Assembly (NCBI RefSeq): GCF_900155425.1
Contig: NZ_LT700189.1
Span: 1-64,000, forward strand
Direction of reading: 5' to 3'
Length of the DNA stretch: 64,000 bases
Source of the DNA: Parabacteroides massiliensis
GTDB lineage: Bacteria; Bacteroidota; Bacteroidia; Bacteroidales; Tannerellaceae
The position numbers and the translations under genes are program-made. This document shows positions 18,687 through 26,380 of this stretch, piece by piece (the first letter of the stretch is position 1; each line of letters begins with the position of its first letter). Below the pieces are notes generated by a model. That model worked only from the letters and a program-made list of their open reading frames with translations. It was not told the DNA's origin and searched no databases.

Positions 18687-20455
18687 GCGGAAATGAATGT
18701 TTCGCCATTCTTCGGGTTGCCGGAAGAAATCTCTCCGGCAATCAATTCATACCCCTTGTTGTTCGGATGGAGGCCGTCGCCGATAAACAGGCTTTCGTCT
18801 ATTTTGCCGTCTTGCTGCAATAAGGCTGTTCCCGGATTGGCAAATTCGTAGCCTTCGGTTTCTACCATCTCTTTAATGTCGACGTTGATGTTCCTTACCC
18901 ATTGTTCCTGATTGCGGCGGGGAAGGATGCCGATCACTTTGATGCTGGCTTCCGGTTGCCGCTGGCGAATGGCGGAAAGGAGGAAGCGAAGGCCCTCGAC
19001 GATCTCTTTGTCGCTGTTCAGGCCGCAGTTGTTCGTGCCGATCATCAAAACGACTTTTTCGGCTTTATAGCCATCCAGTTCGCCATGATATACGCGCCAG
19101 AGCACATTTTCGATGCGGTCCCATCCGCAACCTAAGTTCTGGAAACCGGCAGGGCGCATGACTTTTTCCCATGTCTCCCGTCCGTTCTTGTTGCGATGTT
19201 CCGGTTCGCCACCCCAATAGTGGGTGATCGAGTTGCCTAAGATTACGGCTTTAGGCGGATGGTTGCGTACCTGCTCCAGGAAAGCGCGGTGACGTGTGCG
19301 CCATTCGTACATGTGCGGTTCCCGGCGTTGGGTGACGGGGATGGTTGTCGGCATGGAGCCAACAGGAATATGCAGGATTTCCCGAACCTTTCTTTCAACG
19401 ACAGCCGCTTGTTGCTTCATCCCGAAGTCGGACGGATGCACATAGTCTACCCAACCGTCGGCAGGCATGTCCAGTTCTTCGCGTGTCAGATAATATACAT
19501 CTTTGATTCCTTCGGACTGGATCTGTTCGTAGGCCTTGCGGGAGGCACGGTTCACCTGCTCGATTTCTTTGTGCTTTATGGTGTCTGTATGCATGTTGCT
19601 GTATCCGTCGTGTTCGATCAGCAGGATAGGCGCCGAGTGTTTTTCGCGGAGTTGCTTGACGGCGGCGATTGCCAGGGCGGTCACCTCTTCTTCTTTCTGA
19701 TTGGGCAGGTTCGGCATGCAATCCAGTATGTACAACCGGGCATCCGTCTCATTGATAAATTGCAAAACTTCTTTCGCCAATTTGCCGTTACCGGAAAAAC
19801 CGAGGTTTATGAGCGGATAGTCCAGCGAACGTTGGAGGATTGTTCCCCAGGCCATTGCCGGGCGGGAGGCGCAGGCTCCTTGTGCGATAGAAGTCCCGTA
19901 CAAGACAATCGGCTTTTCGGGTGAAACGGGGATGAACTCGAGTTTTGCCTCTTCAGGCGTACCTATTTCCAGCCATTTCACTCCGTTGTACAGAGGCAGA
20001 TAGAGCCGGTATTCGAAGCCTTTTTTGTGGTAGCGGTCTTTGCCTATATTATTATATGTATAGGTGACCGTGTCTTTGAATGAATAATTGCCGAAACAAA
20101 AATGCCATTCCCCGTCGCTGTTTATGCTGTAGAGGTCGACACCCGACACTCCGGTCGAAGGCATATGCGGCATATTCAGGCTGCCGGTAACGGCATAGCG
20201 GACTTTGATCTGCGGTGCGTCGCTGTAGAAATGAATGGCGAGTCCTGCCGAATGTCGTGACAGGTTCCATACAGCTTCGCTCACCTGGCCTTTTGCCCGT
20301 TCGGGCAGGCGTGTGTAAGAGTTTCCGATCTCTTTAATGAATCCTTGGTTTTGGATAACCGGAAAACCGGCTTCCATCGGGTTGTGCCATTTCCATTGGG
20401 CTGAGGCCGAAAGGAAAAACAGGCAACAAAACAGTAAATAAATAAGCTTTTTCAT
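18674..20455 (-). CDS. exported two-domain SGNH/GDSL hydrolase
   Basis: A 593-residue exported protein with two SGNH-type esterase domains in tandem. An upstream in-frame start exists, but the ATG at 20455 gives a clean signal peptide (MKKLIYLLFCCLFFLSASA). A beta-rich N-terminal region (about 20-175) precedes the first catalytic domain, with its Ser in YGTSIAQG and its His in WVDYVHPSDFG. The second domain has its Ser in LGNSITHYWGG, the GTNNCG block and a GDGLHPNNKGY His block. Such proteins often deacetylate glycans. The gene is divergent from a GH97 glycosidase with promoters facing away from a shared 120-base region, so the two may serve the same glycan. Confidence 0.92.
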   Translation of the reverse strand: MKKLIYLLFCCLFFLSASAQWKWHNPMEAGFPVIQNQGFIKEIGNSYTRLPERAKGQVSEAVWNLSRHSAGLAIHFYSDAPQIKVRYAVTGSLNMPHMPSTGVSGVDLYSINSDGEWHFCFGNYSFKDTVTYTYNNIGKDRYHKKGFEYRLYLPLYNGVKWLEIGTPEEAKLEFIPVSPEKPIVLYGTSIAQGACASRPAMAWGTILQRSLDYPLINLGFSGNGKLAKEVLQFINETDARLYILDCMPNLPNQKEEEVTALAIAAVKQLREKHSAPILLIEHDGYSNMHTDTIKHKEIEQVNRASRKAYEQIQSEGIKDVYYLTREELDMPADGWVDYVHPSDFGMKQQAAVVERKVREILHIPVGSMPTTIPVTQRREPHMYEWRTRHRAFLEQVRNHPPKAVILGNSITHYWGGEPEHRNKNGRETWEKVMRPAGFQNLGCGWDRIENVLWRVYHGELDGYKAEKVVLMIGTNNCGLNSDKEIVEGLRFLLSAIRQRQPEASIKVIGILPRRNQEQWVRNINVDIKEMVETEGYEFANPGTALLQQDGKIDESLFIGDGLHPNNKGYELIAGEISSGNPKNGETFISAQGQ

Positions 20456-20497
20456 GGATATTATCTCTTTAATAACCGTATTATGATACAATATCAA

Positions 20498-20549
20498 CAA
20501 AGATAAGACAATTTTGCAAAATCATTTATTAGTAAATCCAGTATATTTG
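20498..20549. promoter_or_regulatory. divergent promoters for the SGNH hydrolase and GH97 genes
   Basis: TATCTTTG on the minus strand (20498-20505) and TATATTTG on the plus strand (20542-20549) both match the TAnnTTTG -7 element. They lie 42 bases before the SGNH start and 26 bases before the GH97 start. The close back-to-back layout would allow joint control. Confidence 0.6.
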
Positions 20550-20575
20550 TTGCACAATAACAAAATTTGAAAGCC

Positions 20576-22564
20576 ATGAAAATAAAAGCTCTTATTGCAT
20601 TCTTCCTGATGGGAAGCGTGTCGCTGGCGGCACAGAAAAACTATCAGTTGCAATCGCCTGACAAAAAACTGCAAGCAGTTGTTACGGTAGGCGACGATAT
20701 CCGTTTTTCGTTTACACACGATGGGACCGAAGTGCTTGCCGCCTCTCCGATATCCATGACATTGCAGAATGGAGTCGTCTTGGGGGCAGACCCCAAAGTT
20801 TCGAAAGTGCTGAAAGCGGCAGTCGATAAAGTGATTCCTTCTCCTATTTATAAAAAAGCAGAAGTGCAGGATGTTTATAATGAAATGACACTCTCGTTCC
20901 GGGGTAATTACGGTCTTGTTTTCCGTATGTATAATGACGGCCTGGCCTATCGTTTCACGACAAAGATGAAGAATGATATCATCGTGGTGAATGAAGAGGC
21001 CGGTTATAATTTCTCTTCCGACCATACGGCTTTTGCTCCTTATGTGAACAGCAAGAAGGCTACTTTCGAGGAGCAATTCATGAATTCATTCGAGCAGCCT
21101 TATGTACACGAACCGATCACGAAGTTGAACAGCAAACGTCTGATGATCCTTCCGTTCTTGGTTGAACTGGATGGCGGCAAGAAACTTTGTATCACTGAGG
21201 CGGACCTGGAAGATTATCCCGGTATGTTCCTGAATAATTCGACAGACAAACCGATGTTGAAACCTGTGTTCGCTCCTTGCCCGAAAGTGAAAAAGCAAGG
21301 CGGCCACAACAATCTGCAGATGTTGGTGGAAGAACGCGAAGACTATATTGCCAAGACAAACGGTACGCGTGCTTTCCCGTGGCGTGTGTTTGTTGTTTCC
21401 GAGAATGACAAGCAGTTGGCGGATTGCGATATGGTGTATCGTCTGGCTTCTCCCTGCCGCCTGCAAGATGTTTCATGGGTGAAACCGGGCAAGGTTGCAT
21501 GGGACTGGTGGAATGACTGGAATATCTATGGCGTGGATTTCCGTGCCGGCATCAACAATGAAACCTATAAATATTATATCGACTTTGCTGCCGAACATGG
21601 TATCGAATATGTGATTCTCGACGAAGGCTGGTCTGTCAATATGGCTGCCGACCTGATGCAGGTTATCCCGGAAATCAATATTCCCGAACTGGTGGATTAT
21701 GGTAAATCCAAGAATGTCGGTATCATCCTCTGGGCCGGCTACCATGCATTCGACCGGGATATGGAAAAGGTGGTGAAACATTATTCCGAGATGGGAGTGA
21801 AGGGATTTAAGGTAGACTTTATGGACCGCGATGACCAGGAGATCATCGACTTCCTCTACAGAGGTGCCGAAACTTGTGCGAAATACAAGATGCTGGTCGA
21901 TTATCATGGCATCTGCAAGCCGACAGGTTTGCAACGCACTTATCCGAACGTGATCAACTACGAAGGCGTTCATGGCTTGGAAAACATGAAGTGGGCGGCC
22001 AACACCTACGATATGCCGCTATACGACGTGACGATTCCTTTTGTCCGTATGGTTGCCGGTCCGATGGATTATACACAGGGTGCCATGCGCAATGCGATCC
22101 GCAGGAATTATGCTCCGGTCTATACCGAACCGATGAGCCAGGGAACGTGTTGCCACCAGCTGGCTACTTATGTGATCTTCGAGTCTCCGCTGAACATGTT
22201 GTGTGATAACCCTTCCAACTATAACCGGGAACCCGAATGTACGGAATTTATTGCCAACATCCCGACTGTATGGGAGAAGACGGTTGCTCTGGATGGTAAA
22301 GTAGGTGAGTTTGTAGCCATTGCCCGCCTTCACGGTGATAACTGGTATGTCGGCGCTTTGACGAATTGGGATGCCCGTGAGATGGAGCTTGACTTGTCTT
22401 TCTTGGGCGACGGCGACTATAAGCTGGAATTGTTCAAAGACGGTATCAATGCCGATCGTGCCGCCTGCGATTATAAGAAGGAGGTCATTCCTGTTCCCGC
22501 CGATCGCAAGGTAAAGGTGAAGATGGCTCCCGGTGGCGGTTGGGCTGCCAGGATTTATAAATAA
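20576..22564 (+). CDS. glycoside hydrolase family 97 alpha-glycosidase, probably retaining
   Basis: A 662-residue exported enzyme (signal peptide about 1-19, SLAA before QKNY). The ATG at 20576 is chosen over an upstream TTG. It has the GH97 layout: an N-terminal beta-sandwich, a TIM barrel with VILDEGWSVN and ILWAGYHAF, and a C-terminal beta domain. The barrel has GFKVDFMDRDDQ, placing Asp414 where retaining GH97 alpha-galactosidase-type enzymes have their nucleophile. Glu463 and Glu469 in NYEGVHGLE are acid/base candidates. Inverting SusB-type enzymes lack the Asp. An alpha-galactosidase-like activity is therefore more likely than alpha-glucosidase, as an inference. It is followed by a terminator. 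Confidence 0.93.
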   Translation: MKIKALIAFFLMGSVSLAAQKNYQLQSPDKKLQAVVTVGDDIRFSFTHDGTEVLAASPISMTLQNGVVLGADPKVSKVLKAAVDKVIPSPIYKKAEVQDVYNEMTLSFRGNYGLVFRMYNDGLAYRFTTKMKNDIIVVNEEAGYNFSSDHTAFAPYVNSKKATFEEQFMNSFEQPYVHEPITKLNSKRLMILPFLVELDGGKKLCITEADLEDYPGMFLNNSTDKPMLKPVFAPCPKVKKQGGHNNLQMLVEEREDYIAKTNGTRAFPWRVFVVSENDKQLADCDMVYRLASPCRLQDVSWVKPGKVAWDWWNDWNIYGVDFRAGINNETYKYYIDFAAEHGIEYVILDEGWSVNMAADLMQVIPEINIPELVDYGKSKNVGIILWAGYHAFDRDMEKVVKHYSEMGVKGFKVDFMDRDDQEIIDFLYRGAETCAKYKMLVDYHGICKPTGLQRTYPNVINYEGVHGLENMKWAANTYDMPLYDVTIPFVRMVAGPMDYTQGAMRNAIRRNYAPVYTEPMSQGTCCHQLATYVIFESPLNMLCDNPSNYNREPECTEFIANIPTVWEKTVALDGKVGEFVAIARLHGDNWYVGALTNWDAREMELDLSFLGDGDYKLELFKDGINADRAACDYKKEVIPVPADRKVKVKMAPGGGWAARIYK

Positions 22565-22628
22565 ACGCATTTCCCTGGCTCAACGACACGATAAAAACTC
22601 AACCCAGGGAGAAAGCTCTCATTTTTAT

Positions 22629-22674
22629 TGCTATAATAGCTATTGCATGTCCAATGGCTATTATAGCATTTTTG
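22629..22674 (+). terminator. intrinsic terminator after the GH97 gene
   Basis: TGCTATAATAGC and GCTATTATAGCA form the stem, extended inward by ATTG/CAAT with one mismatch, and are followed by TTTTTG. It lies about 65 bases after the stop. Confidence 0.88.
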
Positions 22675-22716
22675 TTTATTCAGGAATAATTGGCATACGG
22701 AGAATAATTTCCTGTT

Positions 22717-22884
22717 TCATAAAAAGGTAGGAGTAAACTCAATCCCCAAAGCACGAGCAATATAACTCCTTGCTGTGCCGACCTTTTCGGCTAACTCTTG
22801 CTGGGTAATCTTTAGTTCTTTCCGGCGGTCACGCAATATCTCGCCATAATACCACGCTATTCCGATTTTGCGTAAATGATTGAT
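22717..22884 (-). pseudogene. XRE-family antitoxin remnant
   Basis: On the minus strand a 55-codon frame reads ILRDRRKELKITQQELAEKV and then GTARSYIARALGIEFTPTFL before a stop. This is the helix-turn-helix of a RelB/HigA-associated XRE antitoxin, but it is damaged twice. There is no start codon: the frame runs back into the tRNA terminator hairpin. The segment that should separate SYIAR (helix 3) from the C-terminal ALGIEFTP is missing, about 20 residues in frame. The loss fits recombination between two stretches both encoding IAR. The intact family layout is from memory. It marks past toxin-antitoxin genes next to the tRNA-Cys locus. Confidence 0.72.
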
Positions 22885-22895
22885 ATATATAAATG

Positions 22896-22931
22896 CCGAA
22901 AGGCCTCAGTCTTTCGACTGAAGCCTTTCGG
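22896..22931 (-). terminator. terminator next to the tRNA-Cys 3' fragment
   Basis: The 16-base arms CCGAAAGGCCTCAGTC and GACTGAAGCCTTTCGG pair with one mismatch around a four-base loop. On the minus strand the hairpin lies seven bases after the tRNA-Cys 3' fragment. This is where a tRNA operon terminator is expected, so it looks like the original terminator of the tRNA genes. Confidence 0.75.
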
Positions 22932-22938
22932 TTAATTG

Positions 22939-22951
22939 AGGTTCCTGGCGG
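22939..22951 (-). other. 3' end of tRNA-Cys left as a fragment (possible attachment site)
   Basis: Read on the minus strand this is CCGCCAGGAACCT, identical to the 3' acceptor and T-arm end of the two complete tRNA-Cys genes at 24299 and 24429. The rest of a tRNA is absent. Integrated elements leave exactly such a fragment when they insert into a tRNA 3' end, so the 1.35 kb between here and 24299 may be an integrated element. Decay of a third tandem tRNA-Cys gene is the alternative. No integrase is visible. Confidence 0.65.
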
Positions 22952-23130
22952 TTTAAAATCTGTCAATATAATCTCTTTATTCTCAATTAATTAGAATATT
23001 CTTAGTTCCGCTACTGTAAAACAAATATTCTGTTTAAATCGTTTATTAATAAGCACAGAGATAAACTGATAATTTTGATTTGCAAAGAAAAAACGGAAAG
23101 ATTTATTCTATTTCTTCTTATGAAGTGCGT

Positions 23131-23898
23131 CTAAGCCATGATAGACAAGTACTTCCTCAAAGCAGCTATCTCCGCTTCAACAACCAGCTTCTGAAAATCT
23201 TCCGGCAGATGTTCTGTGTGTGACTTCTCTAATGCCATGTAATAGTTTACCTTTTCATCATTGCTACCTTTCAAGGTGATAATAACGTAACCGTTACGAA
23301 GAAGATACAAGTTCATCAAAAGGCGAGAAGTGCGCCCATTGCCATCTATGAACGGATGAATCCGCACCAGTTCACCATGCAGATAGGCGGCAACAAGAAC
23401 AGGATGTACCATTTCTTTCTCCATTTGCTTAAACCGAATCATAAAGTCCTCCATTTGCTTCTCTATGAGATACGGTTGCGGTGGCATATGCGCGCTACCT
23501 GAAATCATAACAGGAACAGTACGATACCTTCCGGCATTTTCCCGGTCTATCCCATGAAGAATAAGAGCGTGTATCTCTTTGATGGTACGTTCGCTTATCT
23601 CAATGTCCTGCTTGGCAATATCTTTAATATAACTGATGGCTTCGGTATGATTGATAGCTTCTAAGTGTTCACGCATGGACTTCCCTGAAATGGTAACACC
23701 TTCGTTTACCACAAGAGCGGTTTCCTGTAAAGTAAGCGTATTGCCTTCTATACGGTTACTTTCGTAGGTGTATTCAATATCCAAAGCATCCTGAATCTTC
23801 CTCAGGGCTTCTTCGGGCAGTGGACGCAAAATGGATAGCTGTTCTTTGAGAGCATCCACTTCTTTCAGAAGTTTCTTTATCGCTTCACTCATGGTCAT
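23131..23898 (-). CDS. Fic-family AMP-transferase-like protein, self-inhibited class
   Basis: A 255-residue Fic protein. The catalytic motif HPFIDGNGRTSR (residues 181-192) has all canonical residues, including His181 and the anion-binding GNGR. An inhibitory helix motif SNRIEG (Ser47 to Gly52, pattern S/T-xxx-E-G/N) lies N-terminal. This is the class in which the protein blocks its own active site. The N-terminal LPEEALRKIQDALDIEYTYESN region is standard for this class. Such enzymes transfer AMP from ATP to hydroxyl groups of target proteins. It is the only complete protein gene in the stretch between the tRNA-Cys fragment and the complete tRNA-Cys genes. A start six bases further in (23892) is also possible. 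Confidence 0.92.
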   Translation of the reverse strand: MTMSEAIKKLLKEVDALKEQLSILRPLPEEALRKIQDALDIEYTYESNRIEGNTLTLQETALVVNEGVTISGKSMREHLEAINHTEAISYIKDIAKQDIEISERTIKEIHALILHGIDRENAGRYRTVPVMISGSAHMPPQPYLIEKQMEDFMIRFKQMEKEMVHPVLVAAYLHGELVRIHPFIDGNGRTSRLLMNLYLLRNGYVIITLKGSNDEKVNYYMALEKSHTEHLPEDFQKLVVEAEIAALRKYLSIMA

Positions 23899-23917
23899 TC
23901 TATTTCTTTAATTCGTT

Positions 23918-23977
23918 CTACTTGCTTATTTTAGGAAGTAATGCTTTCCACCATTCGGGAGGTACGTTTGTTTCCAT
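23918..23977 (-). CDS. 19-codon open frame between the higB remnant and fic
   Basis: A very short frame, METNVPPEWWKALLPKISK, starts inside the stop of the HigB remnant (TGATG overlap) and ends 20 bases before fic. The overlap suggests translational coupling in an ancestral operon, and the fragment may be what is left of a larger gene. No function is recognised, and it may not be expressed. Confidence 0.25.
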   Translation of the reverse strand: METNVPPEWWKALLPKISK

Positions 23978-24111
23978 CAATGAAAATCACTAAAGTTGTT
24001 CCAATCTGCTTTTTTAGTTTTTGAGTGCCATTCCTCCAATGGAGTCTTTGCATCTGCATGTTTCTCGTAGAAATCAACAAGTGGCTTTTTCTTGATAATC
24101 TTCATCGGCAT
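23977..24111 (-). pseudogene. truncated HigB/RelE-type toxin
   Basis: The frame encodes MPMKIIKKKPLVDFYEKHA and continues to TKKADWNNFSDF, then stops after about 44 residues. This is the N-terminal third of a HigB-type mRNA interferase toxin, whose full length is near 90-110 residues. The C-terminal part with the catalytic residues is missing. A TACCTTTG -7 element sits 12 bases upstream on the minus strand (24123-24130), which favours the start at 24111 over a longer frame from 24165. A HigA-like remnant lies at 22717-22884, outside the Fic gene. Family assignment is from memory of related toxins. Confidence 0.75.
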
Positions 24112-24122
24112 GATATTTATCA

Positions 24123-24130
24123 CAAAGGTA
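24123..24130 (-). promoter_or_regulatory. -7 promoter element before the higB remnant and fic
   Basis: TACCTTTG on the minus strand matches TAnnTTTG. It would drive the higB remnant and, through it, the fic gene. Confidence 0.55.
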
Positions 24131-24250
24131 TATATAAAATTCCATATAGCAAAACATAATTCCACGAATTGTATGTGTAAAACAAAAAAACAGGTAAAGC
24201 AAAGTTGAACAGGGTTAATCTTCTACCGCAAAGGCGTTATCTGCTTGAAA

Positions 24251-24293
24251 AACAAGAAAGGATTAGAAATTATCTTTCTAATCCTTTCTTGTT
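24251..24293 (-). terminator. terminator after tRNA-Cys
   Basis: A perfect 19-base inverted repeat (24251-24269 with 24275-24293) has a five-base loop. On the minus strand it follows the complete tRNA-Cys gene directly and is itself followed by a T-run. It differs in sequence from the terminator at 22896-22931, so the locus now has two tRNA terminators. Confidence 0.85.
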
Positions 24294-24298
24294 TTTGG

Positions 24299-24370
24299 AG
24301 GTTCCTGGCGGATTCGAACCGCCGTGAACGGTTTTGCAGACCGCTGACTAAGCCACTCATCCAAGGAACC
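24299..24370 (-). tRNA. tRNA-Cys (GCA)
   Basis: A minus-strand tRNA with acceptor stem GGTTCCT/AGGAACC, anticodon stem GCGGT/ACCGT around loop CTGCAAA (anticodon GCA) and T-loop TTCGAAT. The discriminator is U. The three bases that follow (24296-24298) read CCA on the minus strand, so this copy has an encoded or chance CCA. The second copy, 58 bases upstream in transcription, does not. The body is identical to that copy. Confidence 0.97.
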
Positions 24371-24428
24371 GAAATAAAATAGTAAGAAGTAATTTTCAAT
24401 TCTCAATTTTGAATTTTCAATTACCAAG

Positions 24429-24500
24429 AGGTTCCTGGCGGATTCGAACCGCCGTGAACGGTTTTGCAGACCGCTGACTAAGCCACTCATCCAAGGAACC
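24429..24500 (-). tRNA. tRNA-Cys (GCA), second copy
   Basis: Identical in sequence to the tRNA-Cys at 24299-24370, with anticodon GCA, and transcribed first. The 3' flank reads CTTGG rather than CCA, so the CCA end must be added by enzyme. The 58-base spacer between the two genes is AT-rich with several TTCAATT-type repeats. Confidence 0.97.
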
Positions 24501-24659
24501 AATATGTTTTCAAAATAACCATTCCGGTTTAGCGAGTGCAAAGAAAGAGAATATATTTGGAATATGCAAATCTTTTTCTCCCTTTTTGTTTTCAGGGAGG
24601 CTTGGAGAAGTAAGGAAAAAGAAGTTACTTTGTCATCTGTTAGCGTAAACAATAAGATA

Positions 24660-25217
24660 ATGACATACATTGAAACTGAAATTCCCGGCGTGTGGATCAT
24701 TGAACCGAAAGTTTTTAAAGATGCACGCGGTTACTTTATGGAGGCTTGGAAAAAGGCGGAGTTTGAAGAACATATCGGCAAAGTAGAGTTTGTGCAGGAC
24801 AACGAGTCTTGTTCGTCGAAAGGTGTGTTGCGTGGGTTGCATTACCAATTGGCTCCTTATTCGCAGTCCAAGTTGGTGCGTGTGATAAAAGGATGTGTTT
24901 TGGATGTGGCCGTCGATCTGCGCAAAGGCTCTCCGACATTCGGGAAATATGTCGCCGTTGAGTTGTCGGACGAGAACAAACGCCAGTTTTTTATTCCGCA
25001 GGGATTCGCCCACGGTTTTCATGTCTTGAGCGAGGAGGCAGTTTTTACTTATAAGGTCGATAATCCCTATATGCCTACCCATGAACGCGGATTGCGTTTT
25101 GATGATCCGGTGGTCGGTGTGGATTGGAAGATACAGGATCCGTCTATCCTCAACTTGTCGGATAAAGACAAGAACGCCCCCTTGTTGCAGGATGCCGAAT
25201 TGAATTTCGAATTATAA
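24660..25217 (+). CDS. rfbC: dTDP-4-dehydrorhamnose 3,5-epimerase
   Basis: A 185-residue cupin-fold enzyme of the dTDP-L-rhamnose pathway that epimerises dTDP-4-keto-6-deoxyglucose at C3 and C5. The ATG at 24660 is chosen over a longer frame from 24564 because MTYIETEIPGVWIIEPKVF matches the usual family start. Conserved stretches are FVQDNESCSSKGVLRGLHYQ (with the catalytic-region His), KLVRVIKG, DVAVDLRKGSPTFGK and IPQGFAHGFHVLS. rfbB follows 23 bases downstream. rfbA and rfbD are not in this window, so the pathway is completed elsewhere. Confidence 0.95.
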   Translation: MTYIETEIPGVWIIEPKVFKDARGYFMEAWKKAEFEEHIGKVEFVQDNESCSSKGVLRGLHYQLAPYSQSKLVRVIKGCVLDVAVDLRKGSPTFGKYVAVELSDENKRQFFIPQGFAHGFHVLSEEAVFTYKVDNPYMPTHERGLRFDDPVVGVDWKIQDPSILNLSDKDKNAPLLQDAELNFEL

Positions 25218-25240
25218 ATCTAAAATCATAAATCATAAAC

Positions 25241-26380
25241 ATGAAGACTTATTTGGTTACCGGAGCCGCCGGCTTTATCGGCGCGAACTTCATTAAATAT
25301 ATGTTGGCAAAATATCCTGAAATAAAGATTGTTGTTCTGGATCTGCTGACCTATGCAGGTAATCTCGGAACGATTGCCGAAGATATCGACGGAAAGCGTT
25401 GCGAGTTTGTGAAAGGTGATATTTGCGACCGCGCGTTGACGGACGAGCTCTTTGCCAAATACCAGTTCGATTATGTCGTTAATTTTGCAGCGGAAAGCCA
25501 TGTGGATCGTAGTATCGAGAATCCGCAGCTTTTCTTGGTTACGAATATATTGGGTACGCAAAACCTGCTCGATTCCGCCCGTAAAGCCTGGGTGACAGGC
25601 AAGGCGGCAACCGGCTATCCCGAATGGCGCGAGGGAGTCCGTTTCCACCAGGTTTCAACCGACGAGGTGTATGGCAGCCTGGGGGCTGAAGGCTATTTCC
25701 ATGAAACGACTCCGCTGGATCCGCGCAGCCCGTATAGTGCGTCCAAAACGAGTGCCGACCTGTTTGTGCAGGCTTACTCCGAAACCTACAAGATGCCGGT
25801 CAGCATCACCCGCTGTTCCAACAACTACGGGCCGTATCATTTTCCGGAAAAGCTGATACCCCTGATTATTAAGAATATCCTCGAAGGCAAATCGCTTCCG
25901 GTTTATGGCGATGGGACGAATGTGCGCGACTGGCTGTATGTCGAAGACCACTGCAAGGCTATAGACCTGGTGATCCATAAGGGACGGGCTGGGGAGGTCT
26001 ATAACGTAGGAGGCCATAACGAGAAGCAGAACATCGAGATCGTGAAGCTGACAATCAGTACCATCCGCCGGCTGATGACGGAACAACCCGAATACCGCCG
26101 GGTTCTGAAGAAAAAAGAGATCGGTGCGGACGGGCAGATTTCCATCGACTGGATCAACGACAGCCTGATTACTTTTGTAAAAGACCGTTTGGGGCATGAC
26201 CAGCGTTATGCCATCGATCCGACAAAGATCACGAACGAACTGGGCTGGACGCCCGAAACTTCTTTCGAAACCGGTATCGTCAAAACGATCCGCTGGTATC
26301 TGGACAACCAGAAATGGGTGGAAGACATCACGGGAGGAGACTATATGAAATATTACGAGCAGATGTACGGGAACCGTTAA
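25241..26380 (+). CDS. rfbB: dTDP-glucose 4,6-dehydratase
   Basis: A 379-residue extended SDR enzyme that converts dTDP-glucose to dTDP-4-keto-6-deoxyglucose. It has the nucleotide motif TGAAGFIGANFIKYM, the VSTDEVYGSLG segment carrying the catalytic Thr-Asp-Glu triplet, and the YSASK active-site Tyr/Lys. The RCSNNYGPYHFPEKLIPL and DWLYVEDHC segments are typical RfbB substrate-binding regions. It is somewhat longer than the usual 350 residues, with an insertion near 275-300 (LKKKEIGADGQISIDWIND), a variant seen in Bacteroidales enzymes. It shares a unit with rfbC. Its 3' end overlaps the convergent AsmA-like gene by four bases. Confidence 0.96.
   Translation: MKTYLVTGAAGFIGANFIKYMLAKYPEIKIVVLDLLTYAGNLGTIAEDIDGKRCEFVKGDICDRALTDELFAKYQFDYVVNFAAESHVDRSIENPQLFLVTNILGTQNLLDSARKAWVTGKAATGYPEWREGVRFHQVSTDEVYGSLGAEGYFHETTPLDPRSPYSASKTSADLFVQAYSETYKMPVSITRCSNNYGPYHFPEKLIPLIIKNILEGKSLPVYGDGTNVRDWLYVEDHCKAIDLVIHKGRAGEVYNVGGHNEKQNIEIVKLTISTIRRLMTEQPEYRRVLKKKEIGADGQISIDWINDSLITFVKDRLGHDQRYAIDPTKITNELGWTPETSFETGIVKTIRWYLDNQKWVEDITGGDYMKYYEQMYGNR

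Noticed and set aside
24660-26380. Complete dTDP-rhamnose operon
   Set aside because: Only rfbC and rfbB are present; rfbA and rfbD are not in the window, and the next gene is on the opposite strand.
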